This document shows positions 10,008-19,582 of a DNA stretch of 64,000 nucleotides, in pieces; the stretch's first letter is position 1, and every line of letters begins with the position of its first letter. A program made the translations under genes and the position numbers. This stretch comes from Marinicella algicola. Lineage in GTDB: Bacteria; Pseudomonadota; Gammaproteobacteria; Xanthomonadales; Marinicellaceae. The notes under the pieces were generated by a model. It made no database searches. It had not been told where the DNA came from and saw only the letters and a list, made by a program, of their open reading frames with translations. The stretch is from positions 684,501 to 748,500 of the forward strand of contig NZ_JAQOMR010000001.1 in the NCBI RefSeq assembly GCF_028401385.1, written 5' to 3'.

Positions 10008-11603
10008 TTACTGGTTCTGATATTTGAACCTGGAAAAATCCGCAACGAATTCACCACCGGCAAGATCGTAGGCTGCCATACCTATGAAAGTGCCAGTGAA
10101 GCTGCCATTCACACCGCGCCCGCTTTCGTCTGAAAGCATAGATGCATCAAGAGTTGGTCCGCAGGTCAGCCATTCGTCTTCGTCAATGGCGTAGCGGAAT
10201 TGCAATACGACTCCGTCGATATCAAGGCCCAGACGGATGATGCCTTTCGCGGGCAGAGGCAGCGGCTGAGTTAGTGAGAAGGTGAGATTGATTCTGGCCA
10301 GGCGCCTTCGCAGGAAATGATCGAAAGTTCACGTCCGTCGTTTCCACCGCCGGAAATCGCCAGATAGTGAAACTTTGAGCGATTATAGTAGGCGATCAGT
10401 CCGGCCAGATGCTGAAACGATTTCGGTGCGACATCAGTCTCGGTTTCCGCCATGCACTTGAAACCGGTTTGGCGGCGGGCCACGAGAGCCTGTTCATACC
10501 AGCTGCCGATAGACTGACGGCCGTGCAGGCGCAGATTGCCAGGCCGCTCAGACAGGCTGAAAATCCGCTCAGGATAAGGCGTTCTCAGCCACTGGAATTC
10601 GATCGGCAGCGTCTCACTGTCAAAGGTCGTATCCGTATCGGTCGAGACTTCATCACCGACGGTCACACCTTTTGGGGTCTCTATCTCCAGCGCCGGCGCC
10701 ATTCCTCCATTTTCCAGTCGTGGCCAGCCTTCGGCATCAAATACAATCTTCTGGATCGAGGTTTCACGACCGAGAACACTGCGCTGGACTCGGGCAATGG
10801 GCGGCTCATCAGATGGGTCATGAAATACTCCCCATCTGGTGTATCGACGATGCAGCCGTGGCCAGAGCGCTGGATCGGTGACTGGGGAACGTGCTTGCTG
10901 GTCAGAATATGAAGGTCAGGATGGTTTTCATACGGGCCTTCGACGTTTTTGAGCGCGCGCAGGAAACAGTGTGGTTGTAGCCCGTGCCGCCTTCCGCAGT
11001 GATCATGTAGTACCAGTCGTTGAACTTCTGGATATGCGGTCCTTCGGTAATGCCGGCAGATGTGCCGTGATAGATCACCCGAGGTTCACCGATCAGCTTT
11101 TTCTCGTCGTGGGAATATTCCTGCATCACAATACCGGCAAAAGCTGACGGCTTGCGACGATAATCCCAAAGCTGATTAGTTAGATATTTGCGACCATTGT
11201 CATCATGAAACAGCGATGGGTCAAAGCCGGAGGCATTGAGGTAAATGGGATCAGACCACGGCCCTTCGATGGAGGGCGCGGTAACCAGATAGTTGAAGGC
11301 ATCCTTGAAGTTACCTTCGGCACGTTTCATGTCTGTGTATATCAGCCAGAACAGGCCGTCGGCATAGGTCAGGCACGGTGCCCACACCCCGCCTGAATCC
11401 TGCTCTCCGCGCATATCCAGCTGCGAAGCGCGGTCCAGCGGACGTTTTGTCAGGGTCCAGTTCTTCAGGTCACGAGAGTGGTGGATCTGTACGCCTGGAA
11501 ACCATTCAAATGTGGACGTTGCGATATAATAGTCCTCGCCGACGCGGCAGATTGCGGGGTCTGCATTGAAGCCGGGCAAGATCGGATTCTGAATTTTCGT
11601 CAT
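10008..11603 (-). CDS. xynB: GH43 beta-xylosidase (three frame breaks)
   Basis: The repaired length is 532 residues, the usual size of XynB-type GH43 beta-xylosidases. They remove xylose from short xylo-oligosaccharides, most often in the cytoplasm, and no signal peptide is seen. The start ATG (11603) gives [20 protein letters not shown], with the catalytic base Asp in [18 protein letters not shown] supplies the second Asp and [10 protein letters not shown] the acid Glu. The C-terminal 200 residues form the concanavalin-like domain of the family and end in [11 protein letters not shown]. Frames break near 10955, 10798 and 10288; each is cured by one added base in a run (A, C and A on the coding strand). 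It is last in an operon with a sugar ABC importer. Confidence 0.85.
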
Positions 11604-11635
11604 AATAGAAACCTTATGTGCAATGTGTCCGCTGA

Positions 11636-12471
11636 TCAGCCCTTGACGGCTCCGCCGGTCAGTCCGGCGACGATGTATTTCTGCGCGGCAAAGAAGAAGA
11701 CAATGGCCGGCGTCATGGTCAGCGTCACGAAAGCAAGAACCCGGCTCCAGTCGGTCATGTAGGCACCGCGATACTGCATGATTCCCAGCGTCCAGGTGTA
11801 GGAGGGCTGTTCGTTCAGCACCACAAGAGGCAGCAGGAAGTTGTTCCAGCTCTGCACAAACACAAAGGTGGCAACCGTCGACAGGATCGGGACGGAAAGC
11901 GGCAGGGTGAAGCGGAAGAAGAATCCCATATATCCAATGCCATCGATCTGGGCTGCCTCGAATAGCTCCTTCGGCAATTGCTCGAAGAACCCGCGGAACA
12001 GCATCATCGAAAAGGCGAGACCAAAGGCGACCTGCGGGAAGATGACGCCTGCGGGTGTATCCAGAAGCCCGAGATCTCGAATCTTCAGAAACAGCGGCAG
12101 AATGGCTGTGGCAAACGGGAACATCATTCCGATTGTGAAATAGGCAAACAGCATCTTTTTCCAAAGAAGTGCAGCTGTGCGAAACAATAGGCCGCCATCC
12201 CGGAAACGATCAGCGTCAGCACTACGCAGGACATCGAAATCACCAGGGAGTTGCGCAGATAGCGCCAGAAATCAGCCGATGACAGGATGCCGGCATAATT
12301 GCTGAGCACCCAGTGATCGGGCAGCCCGATTGGCGAGGTGCGCAGTTCACCGAGCGATTTGAACCCGCCCAGAACCGTGATCGACAGCGGTCCCATGATC
12401 ACGACGGTCATGATCAGCAGGAATATGATGCGCAACGCCGTGCGCCACCCGAACATGTTATCCGTAATCAT
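11636..12471 (-). CDS. Sugar ABC transporter permease, MalG type (one frame break)
   Basis: The repaired length is 278 residues with about six membrane segments, typical of CUT1-family inner-membrane permeases. The N-terminal half includes [20 protein letters not shown]. The C-terminal half contains the EAA loop that docks the ATPase, [20 protein letters not shown], then [20 protein letters not shown]. The frame breaks near 12167 where five As should be six ([17 protein letters not shown]). Its start overlaps the stop of the other permease by four bases. It should import xylose oligomers or a related sugar, judged from xynB downstream. Confidence 0.85.
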
Positions 12472-13391
12472 CGCGCTGCTCCTTTTTCACGCTGGAATGT
12501 CGCACGGTAGGTGAAGGCGAAAGTCGCGCAGCATACAAAGAGCACGATGCCAACCGCGCTGCCGAAGCCGATGTTCATGCGTTGCAAGCCGAAGGTGTAA
12601 AGGAAGCTGACGATGGTGTGTGTCGAGTTGGACGGGCCGCCATTTGTCAGTGGAATGATGATATCGAATATCTGCAGGGCACCGATGACAGAGAAGAAGA
12701 CTGACATGATGATCGCTGGCTTCAGCATCGGCAGTTTGACGTATCGGATCACCTGCAGCGGCCCGGCGCCATCAATGGTGATCGCTTCGATCTGATCCTT
12801 CGGAATTGATTGCAGGCCGGCGATATAGATCATCATGTGAAAGCCGAAATACTTCCAGACGATGACAACCAGAATGGCCGTGAATGCCCATTGCCTGTTT
12901 GCCAGGATGTAAAAGTTTTCGATGTTGAGCCAGCGCGCAATCTCTGCCGCCAGGCCATAGTCGCCATCGAAGATGAAGCTCCAGATCAGGCCACTGGCGA
13001 CTTCCGCGAGAATATAGGGCAGGAAGAAAACCAGCCGGAAAACGGTGTTTGACCAGCGCTTTTCATAAATCAGCAGTGCCAGGCCCAGCGCCAGTGGCAA
13101 CTGAATGAACATGGAGGCGGCGATGATCTTCAGCGAATTGCCAAGTGAATGCAGAAAGATGCGGTTACTGGCTAGCCGTTCGAAATTCTGCGTTCCGACA
13201 AAATCCGTCGGAGCGCCATAGCCGGACCATTTGTAAAGTGAGAAATGCGCCGCATCTATCATCGGCAGCATGACGAAAGTGGTGAAAAGCACAAAGGCCG
13301 GCAACATGAAGACGATAAAGGTCACCAATGCATTTGATGGCCGCCATAAGGTTTTCCTGACGCCCGGTTGCGTCTGCGCGAGGGTCGACAT
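12468..13391 (-). CDS. Sugar ABC transporter permease, MalF type
   Basis: A 307-residue protein. The ATG at 13391 is preceded by GCAGGAGGACAGG, better than an upstream in-frame start. Six membrane segments are apparent, beginning with ALVTFIVFMLPAFVLFTTFV. The EAA motif is QIEAITIDGAGPLQVIRYVK, followed by LPMLKPAIIMSVFFSVIGAL. With the MalG-type partner it forms the channel of a CUT1 sugar importer. It is intact and lies between the binding protein and the second permease. Confidence 0.9.
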   Translation of the reverse strand: MSTLAQTQPGVRKTLWRPSNALVTFIVFMLPAFVLFTTFVMLPMIDAAHFSLYKWSGYGAPTDFVGTQNFERLASNRIFLHSLGNSLKIIAASMFIQLPLALGLALLIYEKRWSNTVFRLVFFLPYILAEVASGLIWSFIFDGDYGLAAEIARWLNIENFYILANRQWAFTAILVVIVWKYFGFHMMIYIAGLQSIPKDQIEAITIDGAGPLQVIRYVKLPMLKPAIIMSVFFSVIGALQIFDIIIPLTNGGPSNSTHTIVSFLYTFGLQRMNIGFGSAVGIVLFVCCATFAFTYRATFQREKGAAR

Positions 13392-13553
13392 CCTGTCCTC
13401 CTGCGGCGCCGCGCACTTGGGAAAGTGCCGGACGTCACAAAAACGGCAAACGGTCACGCTTTTGCCGTCACGACAAAACATGTGCGCTGATTGCCACTGA
13501 AAAGAGAAATGTACCGGCGGACCGAAGTCCGCCGGCCGTCAGTCCGGAGATAG

Positions 13554-14819
13554 CTACTCCATCATCCGATAGTCTTCGAGCATTTCCGCCGCCTCTTCAG
13601 GCGTGATGGCTCCAACGGCGAGATCCACTGAGATGTCATTGACGGCACCACCAAGGTTCGGGCCGAACGCCTGATCGAGATAGAGCTGCATATGGGCAGC
13701 ATCACCCGACATCTGTGAAACCTTCTGGAAGTAGGGGTTGGTCAAAGCCTCACCAGCGCCTTTTGCAATCGGGATCCATTGACCGGCGGCAGCGTATTTT
13801 TCCTCAACTGGTTTGCTGACCCAGTATTTCAGAAAATCGACGGCCTCCTTCGGAGCGTCCTTGGTCACAACCCAACCATTGATGCCGCCGAGAACGTCGG
13901 ACGGATCGCCGTTTCCGCCGTCAACAGCGGGAAATGCCATCATGCCGAGATTTTCTTCCGGCAGGCCTTCGCCGCTGGCGGAGTTGGCTTTCTGGGTAGA
14001 ATAGTTCCACTGACCAGCAAGCTCGAACAGTGCTTGGCCATCACCGAACATGCCACTTTCTTTTGCGAATGTGGCGCTGGCGAAGCCTTTCTGGAACGGC
14101 TCGATATCGGCCAGACGCTTGAACTCTTCGAGAGCCTTGATGAAATCGGGATTTGTAAAGCCGCCATTCTCGCCTGCGCGGGCTGCAGCAAGTGCTTCAG
14201 TGCCCATGATGCGTTCGGCAAGGTAAGCAACGTAAAAGTGCAGAGGGAACTTGTCTTTGCCGCCGGCCACGATCGGGGTCACGCCGGAATCCTTGGCCTG
14301 CAGGGCAGCCGCCAGAAAGTCATCCCAGGTCTTGATCTGGCTGACATCAACGCCAGCTTCCTCGGCAAGTGCCTTGTTGTACCAAATCACGATCAGCGAA
14401 ACCTTGCTCGGTGCACCGACGATTTCGCCCTTGTAGCTGAAGGCTTCGACAGCGCCTTTGGGCATGGTTTCATCGAAGGTGGCCTTGACCTGTTCGGTGA
14501 TGTTTTGTGTCACACCATTGCGGGCCTGCTCTTCAAGCACGCCGCCGGCCCAAGACCAGTACAGATCCGGACGCTTGTCGGATTGCAATACCGTTGGTAG
14601 CTTGGACTTGAAGGCCGAGTTTTCAAGATATTCGATGGTGATCTTTGTGCCGGGGTTTTCCGCTTCGTAAGCATCAACCACGTCCTGGTTGATCGTCTTT
14701 TCGAATGGGTCGTTTGGCTCGATGCCCATCACACGAACGGTTGTCTCAGCCTGAGCAACCCCCATCAGCTCCACAAGGGCAACCGCAGTACCAAGCGAGA
14801 GCTTGCGATACAATTTCAT
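13554..14819 (-). CDS. Sugar ABC transporter periplasmic binding protein
   Basis: A 421-residue protein. The ATG at 14819 follows GGTGGAGGAAATATCA. The signal peptide is MKLYRKLSLGTAVALVELMG with cleavage after AQA. The mature part is a family 1 solute-binding protein, with PDLYWSWAGGVLEEQ near the start and the hinge-region sequence VLGGINGWVVTKDAPKEAVD. It captures a sugar in the periplasm for the two permeases downstream. The substrate is inferred to be a xylo-oligosaccharide because beta-xylosidase ends the operon. It is the first gene, divergent from lacI. Confidence 0.9.
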   Translation of the reverse strand: MKLYRKLSLGTAVALVELMGVAQAETTVRVMGIEPNDPFEKTINQDVVDAYEAENPGTKITIEYLENSAFKSKLPTVLQSDKRPDLYWSWAGGVLEEQARNGVTQNITEQVKATFDETMPKGAVEAFSYKGEIVGAPSKVSLIVIWYNKALAEEAGVDVSQIKTWDDFLAAALQAKDSGVTPIVAGGKDKFPLHFYVAYLAERIMGTEALAAARAGENGGFTNPDFIKALEEFKRLADIEPFQKGFASATFAKESGMFGDGQALFELAGQWNYSTQKANSASGEGLPEENLGMMAFPAVDGGNGDPSDVLGGINGWVVTKDAPKEAVDFLKYWVSKPVEEKYAAAGQWIPIAKGAGEALTNPYFQKVSQMSGDAAHMQLYLDQAFGPNLGGAVNDISVDLAVGAITPEEAAEMLEDYRMME

Positions 14820-15031
14820 TGATATTTCCTCCACCGGCGCATCGCCAGCCCCACCCGGAGCCGCTCATGCGCGAAACCGAAATCCAAGAACACCCGCCAT
14901 AACCATGCCGGGTAAGGTTATCCTCCGCGAAGACCCTCCCTTCAGTGCCGTTCAGGCCTCCCGCGCATCAGCACGAATTTCACGAAAATTCATAGAGAAA
15001 TGGAAAATAGGCGCGAAAACTCGATCGATGA

Positions 15032-15079
15032 AGCGAAAATACAGATATGGCATACGTGCGTCAATCGCGTATTTTCGCT
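15032..15079. promoter_or_regulatory. 11-bp inverted repeat in the xylosidase/LacI divergent region
   Basis: AGCGAAAATAC (15032-15042) and GTATTTTCGCT (15069-15079) are exact reverse complements, 26 bases apart. They lie between the binding-protein gene and the LacI-type gene, 210-260 bases upstream of the former. They could be paired half-sites for a regulator or form a long hairpin. Apart from these and the next repeat, 14820-15330 holds no gene. Confidence 0.5.
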
Positions 15080-15187
15080 TTCGTTATCATTTAAGGGCCT
15101 GAAATGTGATCAACACGCTTTATTTTTAGGCCTTTTGCGCCAGATTCATTCACTGAAAGCGCCTTGTGTTGACGGAAATTAATTTAA

Positions 15188-15222
15188 GAAAAAGAAAATA
15201 AATAAATCATATTTTCTTTTTC
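15188..15222. promoter_or_regulatory. 13-bp AT-rich inverted repeat upstream of lacI
   Basis: GAAAAAGAAAATA (15188-15200) and TATTTTCTTTTTC (15210-15222) match perfectly around nine bases. The element is about 110 bases upstream of the LacI-type start. It shares the GAAAATA/TATTTTC core with the other inverted repeat of this gap, so the same protein may bind both. Confidence 0.5.
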
Positions 15223-15330
15223 GCGTGATGTTGCTAGCTTATACGCAGACTTCGCAGTTTCCGCGACGCAGCCAGCTTGCCAACCGCATGAAAAACTGGT
15301 GCCGTATGGCAGTTAAAACGGGAGGCGGAT

Positions 15331-16430
15331 TTGAGTGGACCTAGGCAGATGCAAGCAGCTGACGAAATGATCAAAGGCAAAGGGCGAAAAGCCGCGCAAT
15401 CGGCAACCCTGCACGATATTGCCGCAGCATCCGGTGTTTCGATCAGCACAGTTTCCAAGGTGTTGAACGAGCGTGTCGGGGTCAGCCCCAATAACCGGGC
15501 ACGGGTGATGCAGGTGGTCGAGGATCTCGGCTATCGCCGCCCGGAATCGAAACTCCGGTCCGCTCCCGATATCAGCTCGGTCACCATCGTCACTTTCGAT
15601 CGCTACGCTGCCAATGACCATTACTATGTTGACACGATGCGCGGCCTCACGGACGAGGCCCGCCAACTGGGATGGGATCTTGTACTCGATCTGGCCCATA
15701 TCAACGAAGGCTACACCCGCGTTGACCCGAAAACATTGTTCCGGCGCGGTAAGCCAGAGAGCGTTATCCTTCTGGGCCTCGACCAGCCGGCAGTGATTCA
15801 GGCGACCGTCGAAATCGGGTGCCCGGCGGTTATCGTGCATGGCATGGATCCGTTGATGCGCTTATCAAGCGTCTCCCGGATCATTATTACGGCTCCTATA
15901 TGGCGACCCGGCATTTGATTGAGAAAGGGCACAAGCGCTTTCTTCATGTCGGGCATATCTTTCGCGATACCGTCGTTCAGCGAATGGACGGGATGAAGCA
16001 CGCCCTGAATGAGGCCGGGATCGCATTTGATCAGCAGCGCGACTTTCTCGATACCGGCAGTGCTGATTTGACCAGCTATGATGCTGCCGGCGCCATCCAG
16101 CGCATGCTCGACGAGAAACGTTTCGACCATACGGCCATTGTTTGCGCTTCAGACACGCTGGCGATGGGAACTATTCAAGCACTGATCTCTGCCGGGTTAC
16201 GGGTGCCGGACGATGTGTCCGTGATCGGCTTTGATGACCTTCCGTTCAGCGCTCACTGCGAAGTTCCGCTGACAACGATGCATATCGAGCGCGGCGAGAT
16301 GGGGCGCATCGGTATCAAAATGCTGGTCGAGCAGATGACCGGAAAGCTGGTTTCGAAAAGCCGGGTCGGCATGACCATGAGCCTTGTTGAGCGTATGTCC
16401 GTGGCTGCGCCTCCACCAGAACATAGATAG
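15331..16430 (+). CDS. LacI-family regulator (one frame break)
   Basis: The repaired length is 366 residues. The start is a TTG at 15331 after GGGAGGCGGA. The LacI helix-turn-helix reads ATLHDIAAASGVSISTVSKV, followed by the hinge region LNERVGVSPNNRARV. The sugar-binding core includes FDHTAIVCASDTLAMGTIQA and VSVIGFDDLPFSAHCEVPLT. The frame breaks near 15893, where CCC should be CCCC; the joined sequence reads SSVSPDHYYGSYMATRHL. It is divergent from the sugar importer operon and directly upstream of the importer ATPase, so it most likely represses both until the sugar is present. Confidence 0.85.
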
Positions 16431-16512
16431 CAATACTGCTCCCGACCCCGGGGCGGGCTTTGTTCGGAATAAATTGAGGACCGGCAAAGTTTAGAGAAAA
16501 GGGAGTGAGTAA

Positions 16513-17667
16513 ATGGCGAATGTCAGTCTCCAGAAAATCCGGAAGATCTACCCCAACGGATTCGAGGCTGTTCACGGGGTTGACCTTGATGTGCGCGACG
16601 GCGAGTTCATGGTGTTTGTCGGGCCGTCCGGTTGCGCCAAAAGCACCATTCTGCGCATGGTTGCCGGGCTGGAGCAGATCTCTGATGGTCAGTTGAGTAT
16701 CGGCGAGACCGTGGTCAACAAGCTTCCGCCGAAGCAGCGCGGCATTGGGATGGTATTCCAGAACTACGCGCTCTATCCGCATATGAAGGTCTTCGACAAT
16801 ATGGCGCTCGGGCTCAAGCTGGCGCATGTTCCGAAGGACGAAATCAAGAAACGCGTGATGCATGCCGCCGAGCTGCTGGAAATGGTCAATCTGCTTGATC
16901 GCTATCCCAAGCAGCTTTCCGGTGGCCAGGCTCAACGTGTCGCCGTTGGCCGCTGCATCGTCAAACGGCCCGAGGTTTTCCTGTTTGATGAGCCACTCTC
17001 AAACCTTGACGCCAAACTGCGCGCTTCGATGCGTGTGCGCATTACCGAGTTGCACCGCGAACTGCGTAACGCCGGGCAGCCATCGACCGCAATTTATGTG
17101 ACACATGATCAGGTCGAAGCCATGACCATGGGCGAAAGGATCTGCGTTCTAAAGGAAGGCACGATCCAGCAGGTTGATGTTCCGACAAGCCTTTATGAGC
17201 GCCCCGCCAATGCATTTGTGGCCGGATTTATCGGCTCTCCGGAAATGAACATTCATTCCGCCACCATCGTTGCCAATGATGGAACACCGGCACTGCTTCT
17301 GGGCGAACAGACGCTTCTGACACTGCCGAAAAATTATGCGGAAAAGCTTTCCGGCCATATCGGCCAGAAAGTGCGGTTCGGCATTCGCCCGGAACATATT
17401 GCAACGCCAGAAAGCGCGGCCCTGCGCCGCAACGAAAATTCCGTGATCGCTGAAGCCATTGGTCCCGTGCGTCTGGTCGAGCATATGGGCAATGAAGTCT
17501 ATGTCTATTTTGACATCGAAGGCCTGTCCTTTACAGCACGTATCCCCACCGATGATTCCAGGATGCTGGACGATTCCATGCGCGGCACACCTTTCCGGTT
17601 CAGCTTCATTATGGAAAGAACGCACGTCTTCGCCGATGGCGAAGCTGGCATCAATTTGACGCTTTGA
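16513..17667 (+). CDS. Sugar ABC transporter ATPase (UgpC/MsmK type)
   Basis: A 384-residue protein, intact. Walker A is VGPSGCAKSTIL, with Ala where Gly is usual (GCGKS). The Q-loop is GMVFQNYALYPHMKV, the signature LSGGQAQRVAVGR, Walker B VFLFDEPLSNLDA, the H-loop YVTHDQVEAMT. The C-terminal third is the TOBE regulatory domain of the MalK/UgpC subfamily. It energises CUT1 sugar importers; the nearest permeases lacking an ATPase are those at 11636-13391, and the shared LacI regulator links them. The ribosome-binding site is AAGGGAGTGAG. Confidence 0.9.
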   Translation: MANVSLQKIRKIYPNGFEAVHGVDLDVRDGEFMVFVGPSGCAKSTILRMVAGLEQISDGQLSIGETVVNKLPPKQRGIGMVFQNYALYPHMKVFDNMALGLKLAHVPKDEIKKRVMHAAELLEMVNLLDRYPKQLSGGQAQRVAVGRCIVKRPEVFLFDEPLSNLDAKLRASMRVRITELHRELRNAGQPSTAIYVTHDQVEAMTMGERICVLKEGTIQQVDVPTSLYERPANAFVAGFIGSPEMNIHSATIVANDGTPALLLGEQTLLTLPKNYAEKLSGHIGQKVRFGIRPEHIATPESAALRRNENSVIAEAIGPVRLVEHMGNEVYVYFDIEGLSFTARIPTDDSRMLDDSMRGTPFRFSFIMERTHVFADGEAGINLTL

Positions 17668-17733
17668 TCGGCAGATCTGAAGAGCAGGAGATGTTGCTTA
17701 CTGTGTCAGAATAGCGCCTGGATGCGCTGCCCG

Positions 17734-17757
17734 AGGGCCCGGTTTCAGCCGGGCCCT
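17734..17757 (+). terminator. Terminator-like hairpin after the sugar ATPase
   Basis: AGGGCCCGG (17734-17742) pairs perfectly with CCGGGCCCT (17749-17757) around TTTCAG. The stem is very GC-rich, but only TTAA follows, so termination strength is uncertain. Confidence 0.6.
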
Positions 17758-17854
17758 TAACTGTCATTCGGCGCGGCAGCAAGACCCCACACGCTTTATA
17801 TCATTTCAATGACTTATCGCGCCGATCAGCTTCGAACCATTCTGTCGATTACAT

Positions 17855-18054
17855 TCCATCGAGGCGCTGAATTCGAAAATCCGGCGCGCCGTCAGAACCA
17901 GAGGCTACTTCCCGCGCGATGAGGCGGCGGCCAAGTTGATCTATCTGGCCCTCAATGCTACCTCCACCGAGTGGAAGCGTTCAGTGCGCGAATGGCACAC
18001 AGTCAAAAGCCAGATCGCCATCATGTTCGAAGAACGTTTCCTATGTCCTGAAAT
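17855..18054 (+). pseudogene. IS256-family transposase, C-terminal remnant
   Basis: The frame reads SIEALNSKIRRAVRTRGYFP and then LIYLALNATSTEWKRSVREW, ending IAIMFEERF. This is the C-terminal end of a mutator-type (IS256) DDE transposase. The catalytic core is absent. Homology stops at about 18040, where the sequence turns into the integrase scrap on the other strand, so a rearrangement joined two mobile fragments. Confidence 0.65.
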
Positions 18055-18057
18055 AAT

Positions 18058-18150
18058 GTCAGGGCACAAAGTTTTAGACAGTCTCAACCGTCCTGATCTA
18101 CGGCGCACCAGGGCCTGCCAGCGCCCTCTGAGCTTGCGTATCGTCGCCAT
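18058..18150 (-). pseudogene. Tyrosine recombinase, N-terminal remnant
   Basis: From an ATG at 18150 the reverse strand reads MATIRKLRGRWQALVRRR, the usual beginning of phage/island integrases with the AP2-like arm-binding domain. Only about 30 codons remain before it runs into the IS256 remnant. It indicates an old integration event beside the catabolic island to the right. Confidence 0.5.
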
Positions 18151-18215
18151 CGTGATCTCCCAGGGTTGATTGCCTGAAATCACGCGTAGGATGCCGGTGG
18201 TGGGGATGAGAGATA

Positions 18216-18237
18216 CGCCCGGCTTTTCGGCCGGGCG
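18216..18237 (-). terminator. GC-rich hairpin downstream of the dioxygenase operon
   Basis: CGCCCGGC (18216-18223) pairs with GCCGGGCG (18230-18237). It lies 26 bases beyond the 3' end of the last reverse-strand gene of the dioxygenase operon. The T-tract on that strand is weak. Confidence 0.5.
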
Positions 18238-18262
18238 ACTTGCGTTGAGGGGGCGGCGAACC

Positions 18263-18634
18263 TTAGGTCTCGACACTCGGGTAGTCCTTGCCGTGCCAGC
18301 CCTGAAGCCTTGCGGCGAACTCGCGCTGGAACGACAGCGGACCGCTTTTTGCCACGTAGGGCTCGTCATAGATGCCGATGAAGATCGTCAGGTTGAGGAA
18401 GAAGTGCGCGCCCATCTCGAACAGTGCCGCATAATCATGGTTGACCAACGCCTCGCGCTCCTCATGGGTGAAGGTGTGGACGGTGGAGGCTTCGACCTCG
18501 TTTCCGAGCAGCTTCGGGCCGATTGACTGTTCCCAGGTGGCCACGAAGGTGCGCGGTTCGTCGATATAGCGTTGCAACAGATCGGGGTCGCGGTCGACGG
18601 TGTAGAGGAATTTGTTGACGTAATATTTGCTCAT
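18263..18634 (-). CDS. LigA-like small subunit of an extradiol dioxygenase
   Basis: A 123-residue protein that reads MSKYYVNKFLYTVDRDPDLL and then HEEREALVNHDYAALFEMGA, the all-helical domain of LigA (alpha subunit of protocatechuate 4,5-dioxygenase). In that family the small subunit caps the active site of the LigB-type subunit and positions the substrate. Its start overlaps the stop of the LigB-like gene by four bases (ATGA), so the subunits are made together. The aromatic substrate cannot be read from sequence. Confidence 0.8.
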   Translation of the reverse strand: MSKYYVNKFLYTVDRDPDLLQRYIDEPRTFVATWEQSIGPKLLGNEVEASTVHTFTHEEREALVNHDYAALFEMGAHFFLNLTIFIGIYDEPYVAKSGPLSFQREFAARLQGWHGKDYPSVET

Positions 18635-19491
18635 GCCGCAGCCTCCTTGGGATACCAGGTGAAATAGGCTTCCATGGTGTGGAACAGGTCGAGATTGTCG
18701 ACATAGTCCGCACCTTCGGGACCGGCGACGCCGAGCATCAGGATGAAATTCAGGAAGCCGTGGGTGGCGTTACCGCTCGTCGCCATGCTCTCATGGGTGA
18801 CGTTTTCTAGGATCGCGTCGATATCGCCGGCCTTCAGCCATTCAATTGCCTGTTTGTCGAAAACCGGATCGGGGCCGGTCTCCATGAACTGGCGCGGACC
18901 GCCAAGTTCAAGCGAAAGGTGCCCGGTGCCGATCGCGGCAACGCGCTTGTCTGACGGGAAGTCGTCGATGGCCTTGCGGATCGCGCGGCCGACTTCATAG
19001 AAGCGCTTCGGCGTGTGCAGCGGCGGCGCGAAGATGTTGGTGTAGATCGGTACCACCGGCAGATCGTTCTGCGGTCGCACGGTGATGATCGGGCAGATGA
19101 TCGAATGGTCGATCTTCAGTTCGTTGGAAAATGCGAAGTCGAAATTCTGGCTCATCAGCGACTGGTGCATGAAGCGCGACATGTTTTCGTCGCCCTCCAG
19201 CACATATTTCGGAATGCCGAATTCTCGCTCCTCGTTATAGAAGGTCGCATCGTAGCGCTCGGCCTTTCCGATCAGGAACTGCGGGCAGTTATCGAGGAAG
19301 ATCTGGTGGAAATGGTCCGATCCGACCATCACCAGAATGTCCGGTTCCGCCTTCGCAAGCGTTTCGCGGTAGGCCTCGATCTTGCGCTTCCATGTCGGCG
19401 CTTCGGGCATCTGCTGTTCGGGTGGCGCCGTGGTTGCCTTCAGATAGAAGGGATGGTGGGTAGACGCCAGTGTTGCAACGAGTTTTGCCAA
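18631..19491 (-). CDS. LigB-like catalytic subunit of an extradiol dioxygenase
   Basis: A 286-residue protein. A TTG start at 19491 follows AGGAGGAGAGAGCA and gives MAKLVATLASTHHPFYLK, the LigB start with the first iron-binding His. MVGSDHFHQIFLDNCPQF supplies the second conserved His region, and the C-terminal half contains AAIGTGHLSLELGGPRQF. LigB-type enzymes use Fe(II) to cleave catechol-like rings next to a hydroxyl group. Partnered with the LigA-like gene and under the IclR regulator upstream. The longer open frame that joins it to the amidohydrolase is an artefact of a missing base near 19635. Confidence 0.8.
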   Translation of the reverse strand: MAKLVATLASTHHPFYLKATTAPPEQQMPEAPTWKRKIEAYRETLAKAEPDILVMVGSDHFHQIFLDNCPQFLIGKAERYDATFYNEEREFGIPKYVLEGDENMSRFMHQSLMSQNFDFAFSNELKIDHSIICPIITVRPQNDLPVVPIYTNIFAPPLHTPKRFYEVGRAIRKAIDDFPSDKRVAAIGTGHLSLELGGPRQFMETGPDPVFDKQAIEWLKAGDIDAILENVTHESMATSGNATHGFLNFILMLGVAGPEGADYVDNLDLFHTMEAYFTWYPKEAAA

Positions 19492-19582
19492 TGCTCTCTC
19501 CTCCTGTCGGATGTCCTCATTGCCCGCGCGGCTCCAGAAAGCTTGCGCAGGCATCATGTCGTCGTCTTTTTCGCCTACGGCT

